5,878 nt of DNA from Bacteroidales bacterium (GTDB lineage Bacteria > Bacteroidota > Bacteroidia > Bacteroidales > Bacteroidaceae). Positions 1 to 5,233 of the stretch are shown here, piece by piece. The position numbers and the translations under genes were made by a program. Below the pieces are notes generated by a model. It made no database searches and was not told where the DNA came from. It saw only the letters and a list, made by a program, of their open reading frames with translations. The stretch covers positions 1 to 5,878 of the forward strand of contig SFFB01000054.1 in NCBI GenBank assembly GCA_004557035.1, written 5' to 3'. Position 1 is the stretch's first letter; each line of letters begins with the position of its first letter.

Positions 1-259
1 GAAAACAAATATCTTGGTCTTTACACTTGAAAAAGCCAGCCAGCCGTAATTCGTCAAGGTGCTCTCCTAATAAGGGACGCACCCTTTTAGGGTTTACTCC
101 ATGATGAATAAATGAAGATTTTGCAGCATCATGCAACATACATATCGGCTGTTGAGTACGAATAAGATTGTTTTTTCCCTCAACGCCTCCTTCTTTAATC
201 GCCCTTTCTATCATTTCTTTGATAGAATAAACCGCATATTCAATAGTAATATTGTTCAT
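1..259 (-). CDS. Partial gene of unknown function (N-terminal 86 residues; runs off the left edge)
   Basis: An open frame starts at ATG 259-257 and stays open to position 1, giving 86 codons with no stop in the window. The protein begins MNNITIEYAVYSIKEMIERA. It has a basic middle with HHGVNPKRVRPLLGEH (about residues 52-67) and ends LAGFFKCKDQDICF. The soluble mix of charged and hydrophobic residues, with predicted helices near 10-25 and 66-76, looks like a real protein, and the frame survives in AT-rich sequence where stops should be common. The start is preceded by a purine run (GAGAAAAAGGA) directly against the ATG. I do not recognise the family. The HHGVNP...LAGF..KDQD pattern faintly recalls N-termini of restriction-endonuclease-like proteins, but that is only an impression. 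It is separated from the phage operon by about 400 bp and is AT-rich unlike that operon, so it is either phage cargo or a flanking host gene. Confidence 0.6.
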   Translation of the reverse strand, partial: MNNITIEYAVYSIKEMIERAIKEGGVEGKNNLIRTQQPICMLHDAAKSSFIHHGVNPKRVRPLLGEHLDELRLAGFFKCKDQDICF

Positions 260-277
260 TCCTTTTTCTCTAACTAT

Positions 278-293
278 GAAAGCGAAAGCTTTC
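278..293. repeat. Small perfect hairpin (6-bp stem, GAAA loop) just upstream of the left-edge gene
   Basis: The plus strand reads GAAAGC-GAAA-GCTTTC. This is a perfect 6-bp stem around a four-base loop, and its right part is also a 10-bp palindrome (GAAAGCTTTC, 284-293). It ends 19 bp before the ATG at 259 of the leftward gene. It could be an operator or a structure in the leader RNA (UUUC loop in that transcript). The short stem means chance occurrence is possible. Confidence 0.3.
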
Positions 294-305
294 TTGCAAA
301 AGAAA

Positions 306-385
306 AAGGGTGCAGGAGAAATCAAGTTGATACCAAAGGCCTTGCACAGCCCACGTCAGGCAACAGTCATTCTGTCTGCACCCTT
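306..385. repeat. 10-bp inverted repeat AAGGGTGCAG / CTGCACCCTT, arms 60 bp apart
   Basis: The left arm AAGGGTGCAG is at 306-315 and the exact reverse complement CTGCACCCTT is at 376-385. The 8-mer core GCACCCTT appears again at 79-86 inside the left-edge gene and once more near 1930. The pair lies in the AT-rich region upstream of the gene starting at 259, where a paired operator or recombination site could sit. No function is shown by the sequence itself. Confidence 0.3.
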
Positions 386-569
386 ATATTCGAGTACAGA
401 CATCCATTGTCCTAACTTAACTGACGTTATTTATGTGCAAGTTATGGTATTTTCAGTTGAGTCAAGGATGTCAAAAGCTCATTCTTTATTGAATATTTCT
501 TTTGTCAAATAGCCCTACTTTATAAGATTATACCTTATGATTAAAATTTGATGGCTATAAACGCCCATG

Positions 570-577
570 CAAAGTTA
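570..577 (-). promoter_or_regulatory. Possible Bacteroidota -7 promoter box (TAACTTTG)
   Basis: Read on the minus strand, 577-570 is TAACTTTG, an exact match to the TAnnTTTG -7 consensus known for Bacteroides promoters. A second exact match, TATATTTG, is at 626-619. Neither has a well-placed TTTG/TTG -33 element: the nearest TTG is several bases too far upstream. Either could drive the leftward gene starting at 259, but the leader would be about 300 bases. In AT-rich DNA such 8-base matches are expected by chance. Confidence 0.2.
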
Positions 578-665
578 TTTACTTTTATCAAAAAGAGAAA
601 CAACCAACAAGAAAAATGCAAATATATAGTCTGTTTCAACGCTTTTTTTGAACTGCAACTGAAAA

Positions 666-1079
666 TCAAGATAGAATTTTCATCATCGGCACTACCGATT
701 GAAACGACACTACCAGCGCCACCGCCGATGTTTCCGCCGCGTTCCCCGGCCTCTTCTCCTCCTGCGTAGTCAGCGGAAACGGCGGGTCAGCAGTGCCGAG
801 CAGGTAGTGACAGCCGTTTACGCAAGTGAGGCGGTAGGCCAGCGGGCGCGAGGGCAAGGCGAGGCGACCGCCGCAGAGCGTGGCGGTGAGTTTGGCCGAG
901 TGAGTGCGCACGCCTTTCTTCACCTCCTCCGAGGTGTCGAGCGTGGCAAGGCCGACCATCGGGAGTTGCCTCCACGGCATCGGCTCGCGGAGGAGAACGG
1001 AGGCAGTTTCGGGGAGCACGATGGCAGAAGCGAGGTGGTACGCCTCGCAGCAGTCAATACGATGGATGTGCAGCAGCAT
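666..1079 (-). CDS. Conserved-looking phage protein of unknown function, last gene of the late operon (137 aa)
   Basis: The frame starts at ATG 1079-1077 and ends at TGA 668-666. I chose this start over the upstream one at 1193 because the longer version adds a low-complexity arginine/lysine stretch that is just the antisense-frame reading of the preceding gene; the chosen start overlaps that gene by 26 bp. The protein looks beta-rich, with alternating hydrophobic segments. It contains CVNGCHYLLGT (residues 86-96), a proline pair, and a hydrophobic C-terminus AVALVVSFQSVVPMMKIL (119-136). This C-terminal layout (strand, YLLGT, PPFP, strand, PM..IL) resembles a family I associate with Bacteroidota prophages, from memory only. 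Role unknown; a small virion or head-tail joining protein is possible. Its last codons are where base composition turns AT-rich. Confidence 0.65.
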   Translation of the reverse strand: MLLHIHRIDCCEAYHLASAIVLPETASVLLREPMPWRQLPMVGLATLDTSEEVKKGVRTHSAKLTATLCGGRLALPSRPLAYRLTCVNGCHYLLGTADPPFPLTTQEEKRPGNAAETSAVALVVSFQSVVPMMKILS

Positions 1080-1662
1080 GAGTATTGGGTTCTTGTGGTT
1101 GTACGACTTCGACCGCGTCCGCCTCTTCCGCTTCCTTCTTGAAGCGTTTGAAGAGCAGGCGGACACGCTCCTGTACGTTGGGGATGCGTTCAAATCCAGC
1201 CACCGCAGGGTCGGTGGTCAGCTCGAATTGTTGCGGAACGATTTGCGAGTAGTCCGGGCCGATGGCTTCGTCATGGTCCAGGCGCGTAAACTTGCCGAGG
1301 GCCGACAGCACCTTGGCAAAGGCGTTGGCATCGCCCGATGCCCGCGCCATGGCGAAGCCCTCCTCACACCGCTGCATGAAGAGAAACTGACACCACTGCC
1401 GGGTGACCTGCCCCAGGTTGCCGAGGCAGATTTTCAGCAGGCGCACGTCTTCGTAAGCCTGCGTGAAGCCCACCTTGTATTGCAGGCGCAACTGCGCCAC
1501 GATGGCCTTGTCCGCGTAGGCCGGATGGCGCAGCCAGTAGGCATACATATCCCGCAGGCGAAGCAAGCGGGTGCGCACGGGCATCGGAAGCCGGGCTTCC
1601 TCCATTTCCTCCTCGGAGGCAAAGAGGAAGCGTTGGGTGCGTTCGATGAGTTCGGGGTTCAT
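1054..1662 (-). CDS. Probable small terminase-like helix-turn-helix phage protein (202 aa)
   Basis: The frame runs from ATG 1662-1660 to TGA 1056-1054. A helical N-terminal part (about residues 20-45) leads into DKAIVAQLRLQYKVGFTQAYEDVRLLK (about 51-77), which fits a helix-turn-helix in which DKAIVAQL precedes the turn and FTQAYEDVRLL is the recognition helix. A helical region follows (85-128), then DYSQIVPQQFELTTDP (137-152) and a charged C-terminal tail. This arrangement, DNA-binding N-terminus followed by a helical oligomerisation region, is typical of small terminase subunits, which recognise phage DNA and load the packaging motor. I recall similar proteins in Bacteroidota prophages. It begins 16 bp after the 93-residue helix-turn-helix gene and overlaps the next gene by 26 bp. 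No large terminase subunit is visible in the window, so the packaging role is an inference; a transcription factor is the main alternative. Confidence 0.6.
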   Translation of the reverse strand: MNPELIERTQRFLFASEEEMEEARLPMPVRTRLLRLRDMYAYWLRHPAYADKAIVAQLRLQYKVGFTQAYEDVRLLKICLGNLGQVTRQWCQFLFMQRCEEGFAMARASGDANAFAKVLSALGKFTRLDHDEAIGPDYSQIVPQQFELTTDPAVAGFERIPNVQERVRLLFKRFKKEAEEADAVEVVQPQEPNTHAAAHPSY

Positions 1663-1678
1663 GGGCTAATGGATGGAG

Positions 1679-1960
1679 CTATTCGTCACGGAGCATTTGG
1701 CGGTAGTAGGACGACACGTTTTCGGCGGCAGTGGTCGAGCCAGCCTCGGCCAGTTCGATGTCGCGGGTGCGAAGTTTAAGCGCCACCTGCGCCTTGGCTT
1801 CGCGGTAAGCCTGCGACACAGGCGAAGAAAGGTCGTCCAACTCATCGCGCAGGGTGCGCTCATGCACACCCAGCAAGAGAGCCATGTCGGAAATGGGGGT
1901 AAGGAGGGCGACAAGGTCGCGTATTTCCTGCACCCTTTCGGAGAGAGGCGTTTCGTTCAT
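1679..1960 (-). CDS. Small helix-turn-helix protein, possible packaging or regulatory protein (93 aa)
   Basis: The frame runs from ATG 1960-1958 to TAG 1681-1679. Residues about 21-43 (TPISDMALLLGVHERTLRDE and following) fit a helix-turn-helix: a helix that scans for the site, GVHE at the turn, then the recognition helix. After it come AYREAKAQVALKLRTRDIEL (51-70) and AEAGSTTAAENVSSYYRQM (71-89), a helix-glycine-helix pattern seen in small phage packaging proteins of the homeodomain-like type (known family feature, matched by eye). The start overlaps the stop of the upstream PLD-like gene as ATGA, implying translational coupling. It shares the helix-turn-helix theme with the next gene, so the two may act together on DNA. 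A small transcription regulator is an alternative. Confidence 0.65.
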   Translation of the reverse strand: MNETPLSERVQEIRDLVALLTPISDMALLLGVHERTLRDELDDLSSPVSQAYREAKAQVALKLRTRDIELAEAGSTTAAENVSSYYRQMLRDE

Positions 1961-2421
1961 AGGACTTGGTATGTAGCCAGCCCGCGCAGCGTAGCAAGGC
2001 AGTAGTCTGCTGCCTCGCGCGAGTGCAGGATGGCGTAGTTTTCGAGGCGGTTGCCCCGGGTTTGGTTTTGCGAGGAAATGACCACTACGGGGAAATCCCC
2101 CTCAATGACCATCACCTTGCTGTGGTTCTGACAGAAGCGCACCTCATCGTAGGCCGCGCGCAGCATGGGGTTCACTCTGGCCGTCTTCTCCGCTGCCTTG
2201 AAGTCAGAGAAGAGGTGGGCAGAGCGCACAAGCCCCTTGTGGCGCAAGGCAATGAGTTTGCGCAGGAACTCCTCGCCTGTGGAGTAAGTGCTGACCGTGA
2301 TGCGGGCAGCACCCGTAAAGGCGAGCAGATGTTCCAGGACATAGCCGAGTTGGAAGGTGTCAGTCAGAATGACCTGCACCTTGCGCTCGCGCGGGTCGTA
2401 GATAGTAGGTTTCGGCTTCAT
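1957..2421 (-). CDS. Phospholipase D-like domain protein with a single HxK motif (154 aa)
   Basis: I chose ATG 2421-2419; the frame is open up to a GTG at 2451, but that adds only ten residues with no family character. After a basic N-terminus come alternating hydrophobic strands (RKVQVILT, residues 13-20; ARITVSTYSTGEEFLRKL, 39-56). The key segment is NHSKVMVIEG (99-108), with H100 and K102 as the HxK pair. E107 stands where the canonical Asp lies, and SSQN (116-119) stands for GSxN. This matches one half of the phospholipase D superfamily active site, used by nucleases such as Nuc and BfiI as dimers of single-motif chains. Activity on DNA or lipid cannot be told from sequence. The gene sits between structural genes and is ATGA-coupled to a helix-turn-helix gene, which favours a DNA-related role. 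Its upstream gap holds a hairpin. Confidence 0.7.
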   Translation of the reverse strand: MKPKPTIYDPRERKVQVILTDTFQLGYVLEHLLAFTGAARITVSTYSTGEEFLRKLIALRHKGLVRSAHLFSDFKAAEKTARVNPMLRAAYDEVRFCQNHSKVMVIEGDFPVVVISSQNQTRGNRLENYAILHSREAADYCLATLRGLATYQVL

Positions 2422-2441
2422 GGGCAGTGAGGAATGAAAAT

Positions 2442-2475
2442 GGGACGGCACAAATCTCCCGACTGATGCCGCCCC
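2442..2475 (-). promoter_or_regulatory. Hairpin in the widest gap of the operon, upstream of the PLD-like gene
   Basis: On the minus strand GGGGCGGCA (2475-2467) pairs with TGCCGTCCC (2450-2442): nine pairs, one of them G-U, around a 16-base loop, followed by ATTTTC. It lies between the TAG of the 266-residue gene (2526-2524) and the ATG at 2421, the only gap of about 100 bp in an otherwise packed operon. It could be a weak terminator or attenuator, an RNA-processing site, or a structure that limits translation of the PLD-like gene. The U-tract is short, so full termination is unlikely. Its ends overlap the extended GTG-start reading of the PLD-like gene. Confidence 0.35.
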
Positions 2476-2523
2476 GAACTCTTAAAAATGTGCTACAAAT
2501 GCTAAGAAGGGAAGGTGAATGCG

Positions 2524-3324
2524 CTAACTGAACAGCAAGCCCAAGGCTTCGAGTTCCGACTGATAAGCAGGCTCGAAGCCCTGTCCGGCCGAGAGGAGCA
2601 GCGAAACCCTTTGCTGCATCTTCTTGCGCAGGGCATTGGCTGCATCGCCTTCGGCAGCGGCCAGTTTGGGCTTGTTGGAAGAGAGATACTTGCGTGCCGC
2701 CTGCAACTCCTGCGCCGTAGGTAGTGGGGCGGTGGCAGCAGGCTCGGTCACGGATCCTGCGGCCACTGCGCTCCACGTATCGTAGGCGTTCCAGTTGTCG
2801 CGGTACTCCTTATCGCAGGCAACGAGTTGCCCGAGCAGTTCGTGGCGGTCGCAGGGCGTGGCATCCTCCATGCCTTTGAGCGTTTCAAAGAGTTGCTTCA
2901 TCTTGAAGTAAATTTCGCCGTTGCGCTCATACAGTGCTTGGAGGTCAGCAGGCAGCGTGTCGTGGTCGGCACGCCTGCCTCGGAAAACGCCCTCGGGCTG
3001 GTCGTTGTCCGTGCTGATGGTCGGCTGCGCTTCCTCCGTATTGGGGAGAGGCTGTCCCTGTGCCAGCGACTCCTCAATTTTGGGGAGAGCCTCCTGCTCC
3101 ATCAGCGCCACTTCGCGGGTCGTCAGACCCTCCAAACGAATGCGGAGGTGCTTCTGCAACTCGTATTCCAGTTTGGCGAAGTTACGGCGGCGCATGATTT
3201 GGGCGTGCATATAGCGGTTGCGGTTCAGCCGCAGGAGCATTTCCGCGCCCAGTTCAAGGCTGCGCTGCTCCTGCGGGCTGTCCAGCCACTGCCGGATGTC
3301 TTGGGTGAGTTTGTCGTCTAACAT
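2524..3324 (-). CDS. Phage protein of unknown function in the head-gene cluster (266 aa)
   Basis: The frame runs from ATG 3324-3322 to TAG 2526-2524 and starts 12 bp after the preceding stop. The N-terminal third is helical and basic: LGAEMLLRLNRNRYMHAQIM (residues 25-44) and AKLEYELQKHLRIRLEGL (50-67). An acidic, proline-containing linker (about 90-114) leads to RGRRADHDTLPADLQALY (115-132), a helical region with CDRHELLGQLVACDKEYRDN (158-177), an Ala/Pro linker (187-204) and a last helical block to 266. I recall a family with this RGRRADHD.LP signature from Bacteroidota prophages, where it is unassigned. No catalytic motif, signal peptide or membrane segment is seen. Position two genes after the capsid gene suggests a virion-assembly role, for example a connector or assembly factor. 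That is inference only. Confidence 0.7.
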   Translation of the reverse strand: MLDDKLTQDIRQWLDSPQEQRSLELGAEMLLRLNRNRYMHAQIMRRRNFAKLEYELQKHLRIRLEGLTTREVALMEQEALPKIEESLAQGQPLPNTEEAQPTISTDNDQPEGVFRGRRADHDTLPADLQALYERNGEIYFKMKQLFETLKGMEDATPCDRHELLGQLVACDKEYRDNWNAYDTWSAVAAGSVTEPAATAPLPTAQELQAARKYLSSNKPKLAAAEGDAANALRKKMQQRVSLLLSAGQGFEPAYQSELEALGLLFS

Positions 3325-3336
3325 CGGGGGTGAGGA

Positions 3337-3930
3337 TTAGGCCGCATCGGGCAAGCCCGTGGCCGCGTTAATAGTGCCGTCTTTCGTAACGATTTTACCT
3401 TTGTAGTAAGGCGCAGGGCAAACGTCCGTAACCTCCACTTCCAGCGTAGTGCCGAAGTCGCCCGTGACTCCCTCGCCGCTGTCCTGTTTAGGTTTCGTGT
3501 CTGTGGTAAAGGCTTCGTTGCCCAGCACACGGAACTTGCCATTGCGCACCTGCATAAGATAGACAAAGTCGTCCGCGTTGGCTTGACGGCAGAAGCCAGT
3601 GGCTTCCTCGTCCGTTTCGGGGTGGACGACAGAAGTCTTGTTGAGAAAGGTGCGCGCAGGCTTGTCGCCCTGGCTTTCGCTTTCAATTTTGCCCTTGTTG
3701 TCGATGAGGTCGATATACTGCCAGTACTTGTCGGAAGCCAGCGTGAAGTCGCCCTCGTAAGTGGCGAGTTCCGCCATATTGGTTTCCGCCACTTCGGGCA
3801 GCGAAGGCCACTTTACGATGTCCCTTTTGGGGATAAAGTAAAGGCGCGAGCGGATGCCCGGCAGAATAGGTTTGCCCTTGCAGTACGGCAGCGAGCCGTA
3901 GAGTGCGGCGTTGGTGCATTCTTTTGCCAT
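3337..3930 (-). CDS. Probable virion structural protein downstream of the capsid gene (197 aa)
   Basis: The frame runs from ATG 3930-3928 to TAA 3339-3337. The sequence suggests a beta-rich fold: RLYFIPKRDI (residues 29-38), ELATYEGDFTLASDKYWQYI (54-73), ESQGDKPARTFLNKTSVVHP (85-104), then ATGFCRQANADDFVYLMQ (110-127), GKFRVLGNEAF (131-141) and GTTLEVEVTD (160-169). The order of a strand-rich body with a GKFRVLGNEAF hairpin and a late glycine-flanked strand resembles tail-tube-like or head-decoration proteins. I recall close relatives in Bacteroidota prophages annotated only as hypothetical or structural. It begins 21 bp after the capsid stop codon, the place where many phages encode a decoration protein or the first tail genes. 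Assignment between decoration protein, tail tube and other virion parts is open. Confidence 0.65.
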   Translation of the reverse strand: MAKECTNAALYGSLPYCKGKPILPGIRSRLYFIPKRDIVKWPSLPEVAETNMAELATYEGDFTLASDKYWQYIDLIDNKGKIESESQGDKPARTFLNKTSVVHPETDEEATGFCRQANADDFVYLMQVRNGKFRVLGNEAFTTDTKPKQDSGEGVTGDFGTTLEVEVTDVCPAPYYKGKIVTKDGTINAATGLPDAA

Positions 3931-3951
3931 AATGAGGAAAGGGTTAATAGG

Positions 3952-4914
3952 TTAGACAGAAGCGAGTTTGGCCACCATGAGGCGTTCCTTGTTGATGGCC
4001 TCGAACTGACAGCCGAAGAACATGGTAGCCACGAAAGACAAGAGGAACTCGTGGTGCTTTTCGATGGCAATCTTCTCGCTGTCAAGGCCATCTCCGTAGC
4101 CATAAATCATATTCGACTTGGTGGTGAGGTGGATGAAGGGCGAGCCCTTCTTGGAAACCAGCGGCACAAGCTCGCAGAGGTTGTCCGTGCCTTCAAGATA
4201 CGTCTTCTTGAATTGGGTGTTATAGACCACGTTGCCGAAGGAAGCGAGGTAGTCCTTGTTGTAGGCACGATAGACCGAGACAGGCACGAACATCTTGGTG
4301 GGCACACCCTGCAAGATGTCGTCCGCACTCTCGTAGATGCTCATGAGAATGTCGGTGGCGTTGCTCTCGTCAATCGCCTGCGACAGTTGCATGAAGTTGC
4401 CCTCGGTCGTGTCAATCGTGCCAGCGGCAATCTCCTTCTGCGTAATCGTGTCGAAACCATCGAAGAGGTCTTTGGTCTTGGTGCCCGTGTCGTTGCGTTT
4501 AGCATTCCAAATGTGGAGGTTGAGGTTTCGGCCCAGTTGCATGGACAGATAGTTGAGCACCTGACGGGCGAGGTCAAGCGAAGTGAGCGCTTCGCCCTGG
4601 GTGGTCAGCGAGCCGTAAACCGTCTTGGCGACCGAGTTCAAGTCAAAGCGCTTGATCACGGAGCCAAGGTAGGTTTCGAGCGTGCGCGGCTTGATGTCCA
4701 GGCCGTCGTCGTCGTAGCGTTGAGGGTCGTAAGGACCGAGTTCGATACCGCCCGAGAGTTGGCCGAGGACTTCACGTCCGGCCACGCCGGGGCGCGGGGT
4801 CATGTGCTGCAAGGTCGCCTCGGCAGCGATGACAGGCATCACCAAGAGGTCCTTGCGGTACGTGACGGCGGACTTTTGCAGTTCCGCGTCAGAGATGTTG
4901 ATAGCGTAAGCCAT
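3952..4914 (-). CDS. Probable phage major capsid protein (320 aa)
   Basis: The frame runs from ATG 4914-4912 to TAA 3954-3952. The length (320) and the position directly after a protease-scaffold gene fit an HK97-fold major capsid protein, which forms the icosahedral shell. Visible traits are an N-terminal helical arm (INISDAELQKSAVTYRKDL, residues 5-23), a loop region with GVAGREVLGQLSGGIELGPY (43-62), a long helix including SLDLARQVLNYLSMQLGRNL (112-131), and a C-terminal part with LLSFVATMFFGCQFEAIN, typical of the final strand-helix of such proteins. I also associate the sequence with a capsid family of Bacteroidota prophages, from memory. An N-terminal cleavable delta domain is not obvious; the coiled-coil of the upstream gene may supply the scaffold instead. 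The gap to the protease stop is 19 bp. Confidence 0.75.
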   Translation of the reverse strand: MAYAINISDAELQKSAVTYRKDLLVMPVIAAEATLQHMTPRPGVAGREVLGQLSGGIELGPYDPQRYDDDGLDIKPRTLETYLGSVIKRFDLNSVAKTVYGSLTTQGEALTSLDLARQVLNYLSMQLGRNLNLHIWNAKRNDTGTKTKDLFDGFDTITQKEIAAGTIDTTEGNFMQLSQAIDESNATDILMSIYESADDILQGVPTKMFVPVSVYRAYNKDYLASFGNVVYNTQFKKTYLEGTDNLCELVPLVSKKGSPFIHLTTKSNMIYGYGDGLDSEKIAIEKHHEFLLSFVATMFFGCQFEAINKERLMVAKLASV

Positions 4915-4933
4915 AGTTTAGTAGTTGTGAGGG

Positions 4934-5233
4934 TTAATCAAGTCCTTTGAGTTGCTTGTAGGCGGCACGTGCGCGGGAAGCGTAGTCCTCCGCCGGGTCA
5001 GTGAGCACGTCCTCCACTCTCTGCGTGTGGTCGCCGTCCTGCTTTTGGAGGTTGGCGACCTGCGCCTGGAGGTCTGCGATTTGCTGGTCTTGCTGCTGTT
5101 TTTCAGCGGCAAGGGAGGAAAGGTGGGTGTCAAGCGCGGTCATCTGCTCGGCAGAGAGCACCACCTTTCCGTCCTGTGCCGCAAGGCTGTCCGTTTGGAG
5201 GACGGCCATCACGTTCTTGTAGTCCTGGTTCAT
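4934..5233 (-). CDS. Possible nested scaffold protein from an internal start in the protease gene (99 aa)
   Basis: An in-frame ATG at 5233-5231 lies exactly at the linker between the protease core and the coiled-coil tail. Translation from it would give a free 99-residue protein beginning MNQDYKNVMAVLQTDSL and holding the whole coiled coil. Lambda makes its scaffold Nu3 from an internal start in the protease gene C in the same way (established precedent). There is no Shine-Dalgarno sequence, but none of the genes here has one; the preceding bases are moderately AT-rich. Independent expression is inferred, not shown. Confidence 0.35.
   Translation of the reverse strand: MNQDYKNVMAVLQTDSLAAQDGKVVLSAEQMTALDTHLSSLAAEKQQQDQQIADLQAQVANLQKQDGDHTQRVEDVLTDPAEDYASRARAAYKQLKGLD

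Larger units (their letters stand above)
260..665. other. AT-rich intergenic region between the phage operon and the left-edge gene
   Basis: I see no convincing gene here. Minus-strand frames are broken by stops within a few codons of each ATG, and the plus-strand frames lack any recognisable protein character. The stretch holds a 6-bp stem with a four-base loop at 278-293, a 10-bp inverted repeat at 306-315 and 376-385, a weak 5-bp repeat ATAAG/CTTAT at 522-538, and another weak pair TTCAA/TTGAA at 635-652. Two matches to the Bacteroidota -7 promoter box lie on the minus strand at 570-577 and 619-626. No strong intrinsic terminator follows the last phage gene: the 635-652 stem is too short. 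The region probably carries the promoter and leader of the gene starting at 259. Confidence 0.6.

Noticed and set aside
81..93. Small hairpin ACCCT-TTT-AGGGT
   Set aside because: It lies inside the partial left-edge coding frame, has only five pairs and a three-base loop, and is probably chance.
131..415. A 94-codon plus-strand frame at the left end
   Set aside because: It lies mostly antisense to the partial minus-strand gene, whose protein is the more convincing of the two.
252..512. An 86-codon plus-strand frame in the AT-rich region
   Set aside because: No family resemblance, it overlaps the start of the minus-strand gene at 259, and its composition looks like translated intergenic DNA.
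522..538. ATAAG/CTTAT repeat around a TATAAT-like box on the minus strand
   Set aside because: There is no -35 partner at proper distance, and such motifs are frequent by chance in AT-rich DNA.
635..652. Possible terminator TTCAA...TTGAA after the last phage gene
   Set aside because: The stem has only five AT-rich pairs and no proper following U-tract on the minus strand.
904..1779. A 291-codon plus-strand open frame across three minus-strand genes
   Set aside because: It spans several gene borders on the other strand and has no protein-like features; the minus-strand frames show clear helix-turn-helix content and operon overlaps.
2360..2776. A 138-codon minus-strand frame across the 2422-2523 gap
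   Set aside because: It is out of frame with, and overlaps, both the 266-residue and PLD-like genes, and the product is basic and featureless.
3583..4950. A 455-codon plus-strand open frame antisense to the capsid gene and its neighbour
   Set aside because: It mirrors codon bias of the GC-rich minus-strand genes. The product is Arg/Val/His-rich without recognisable domains, while the opposite strand gives coherent capsid-type proteins with tight operon spacing.
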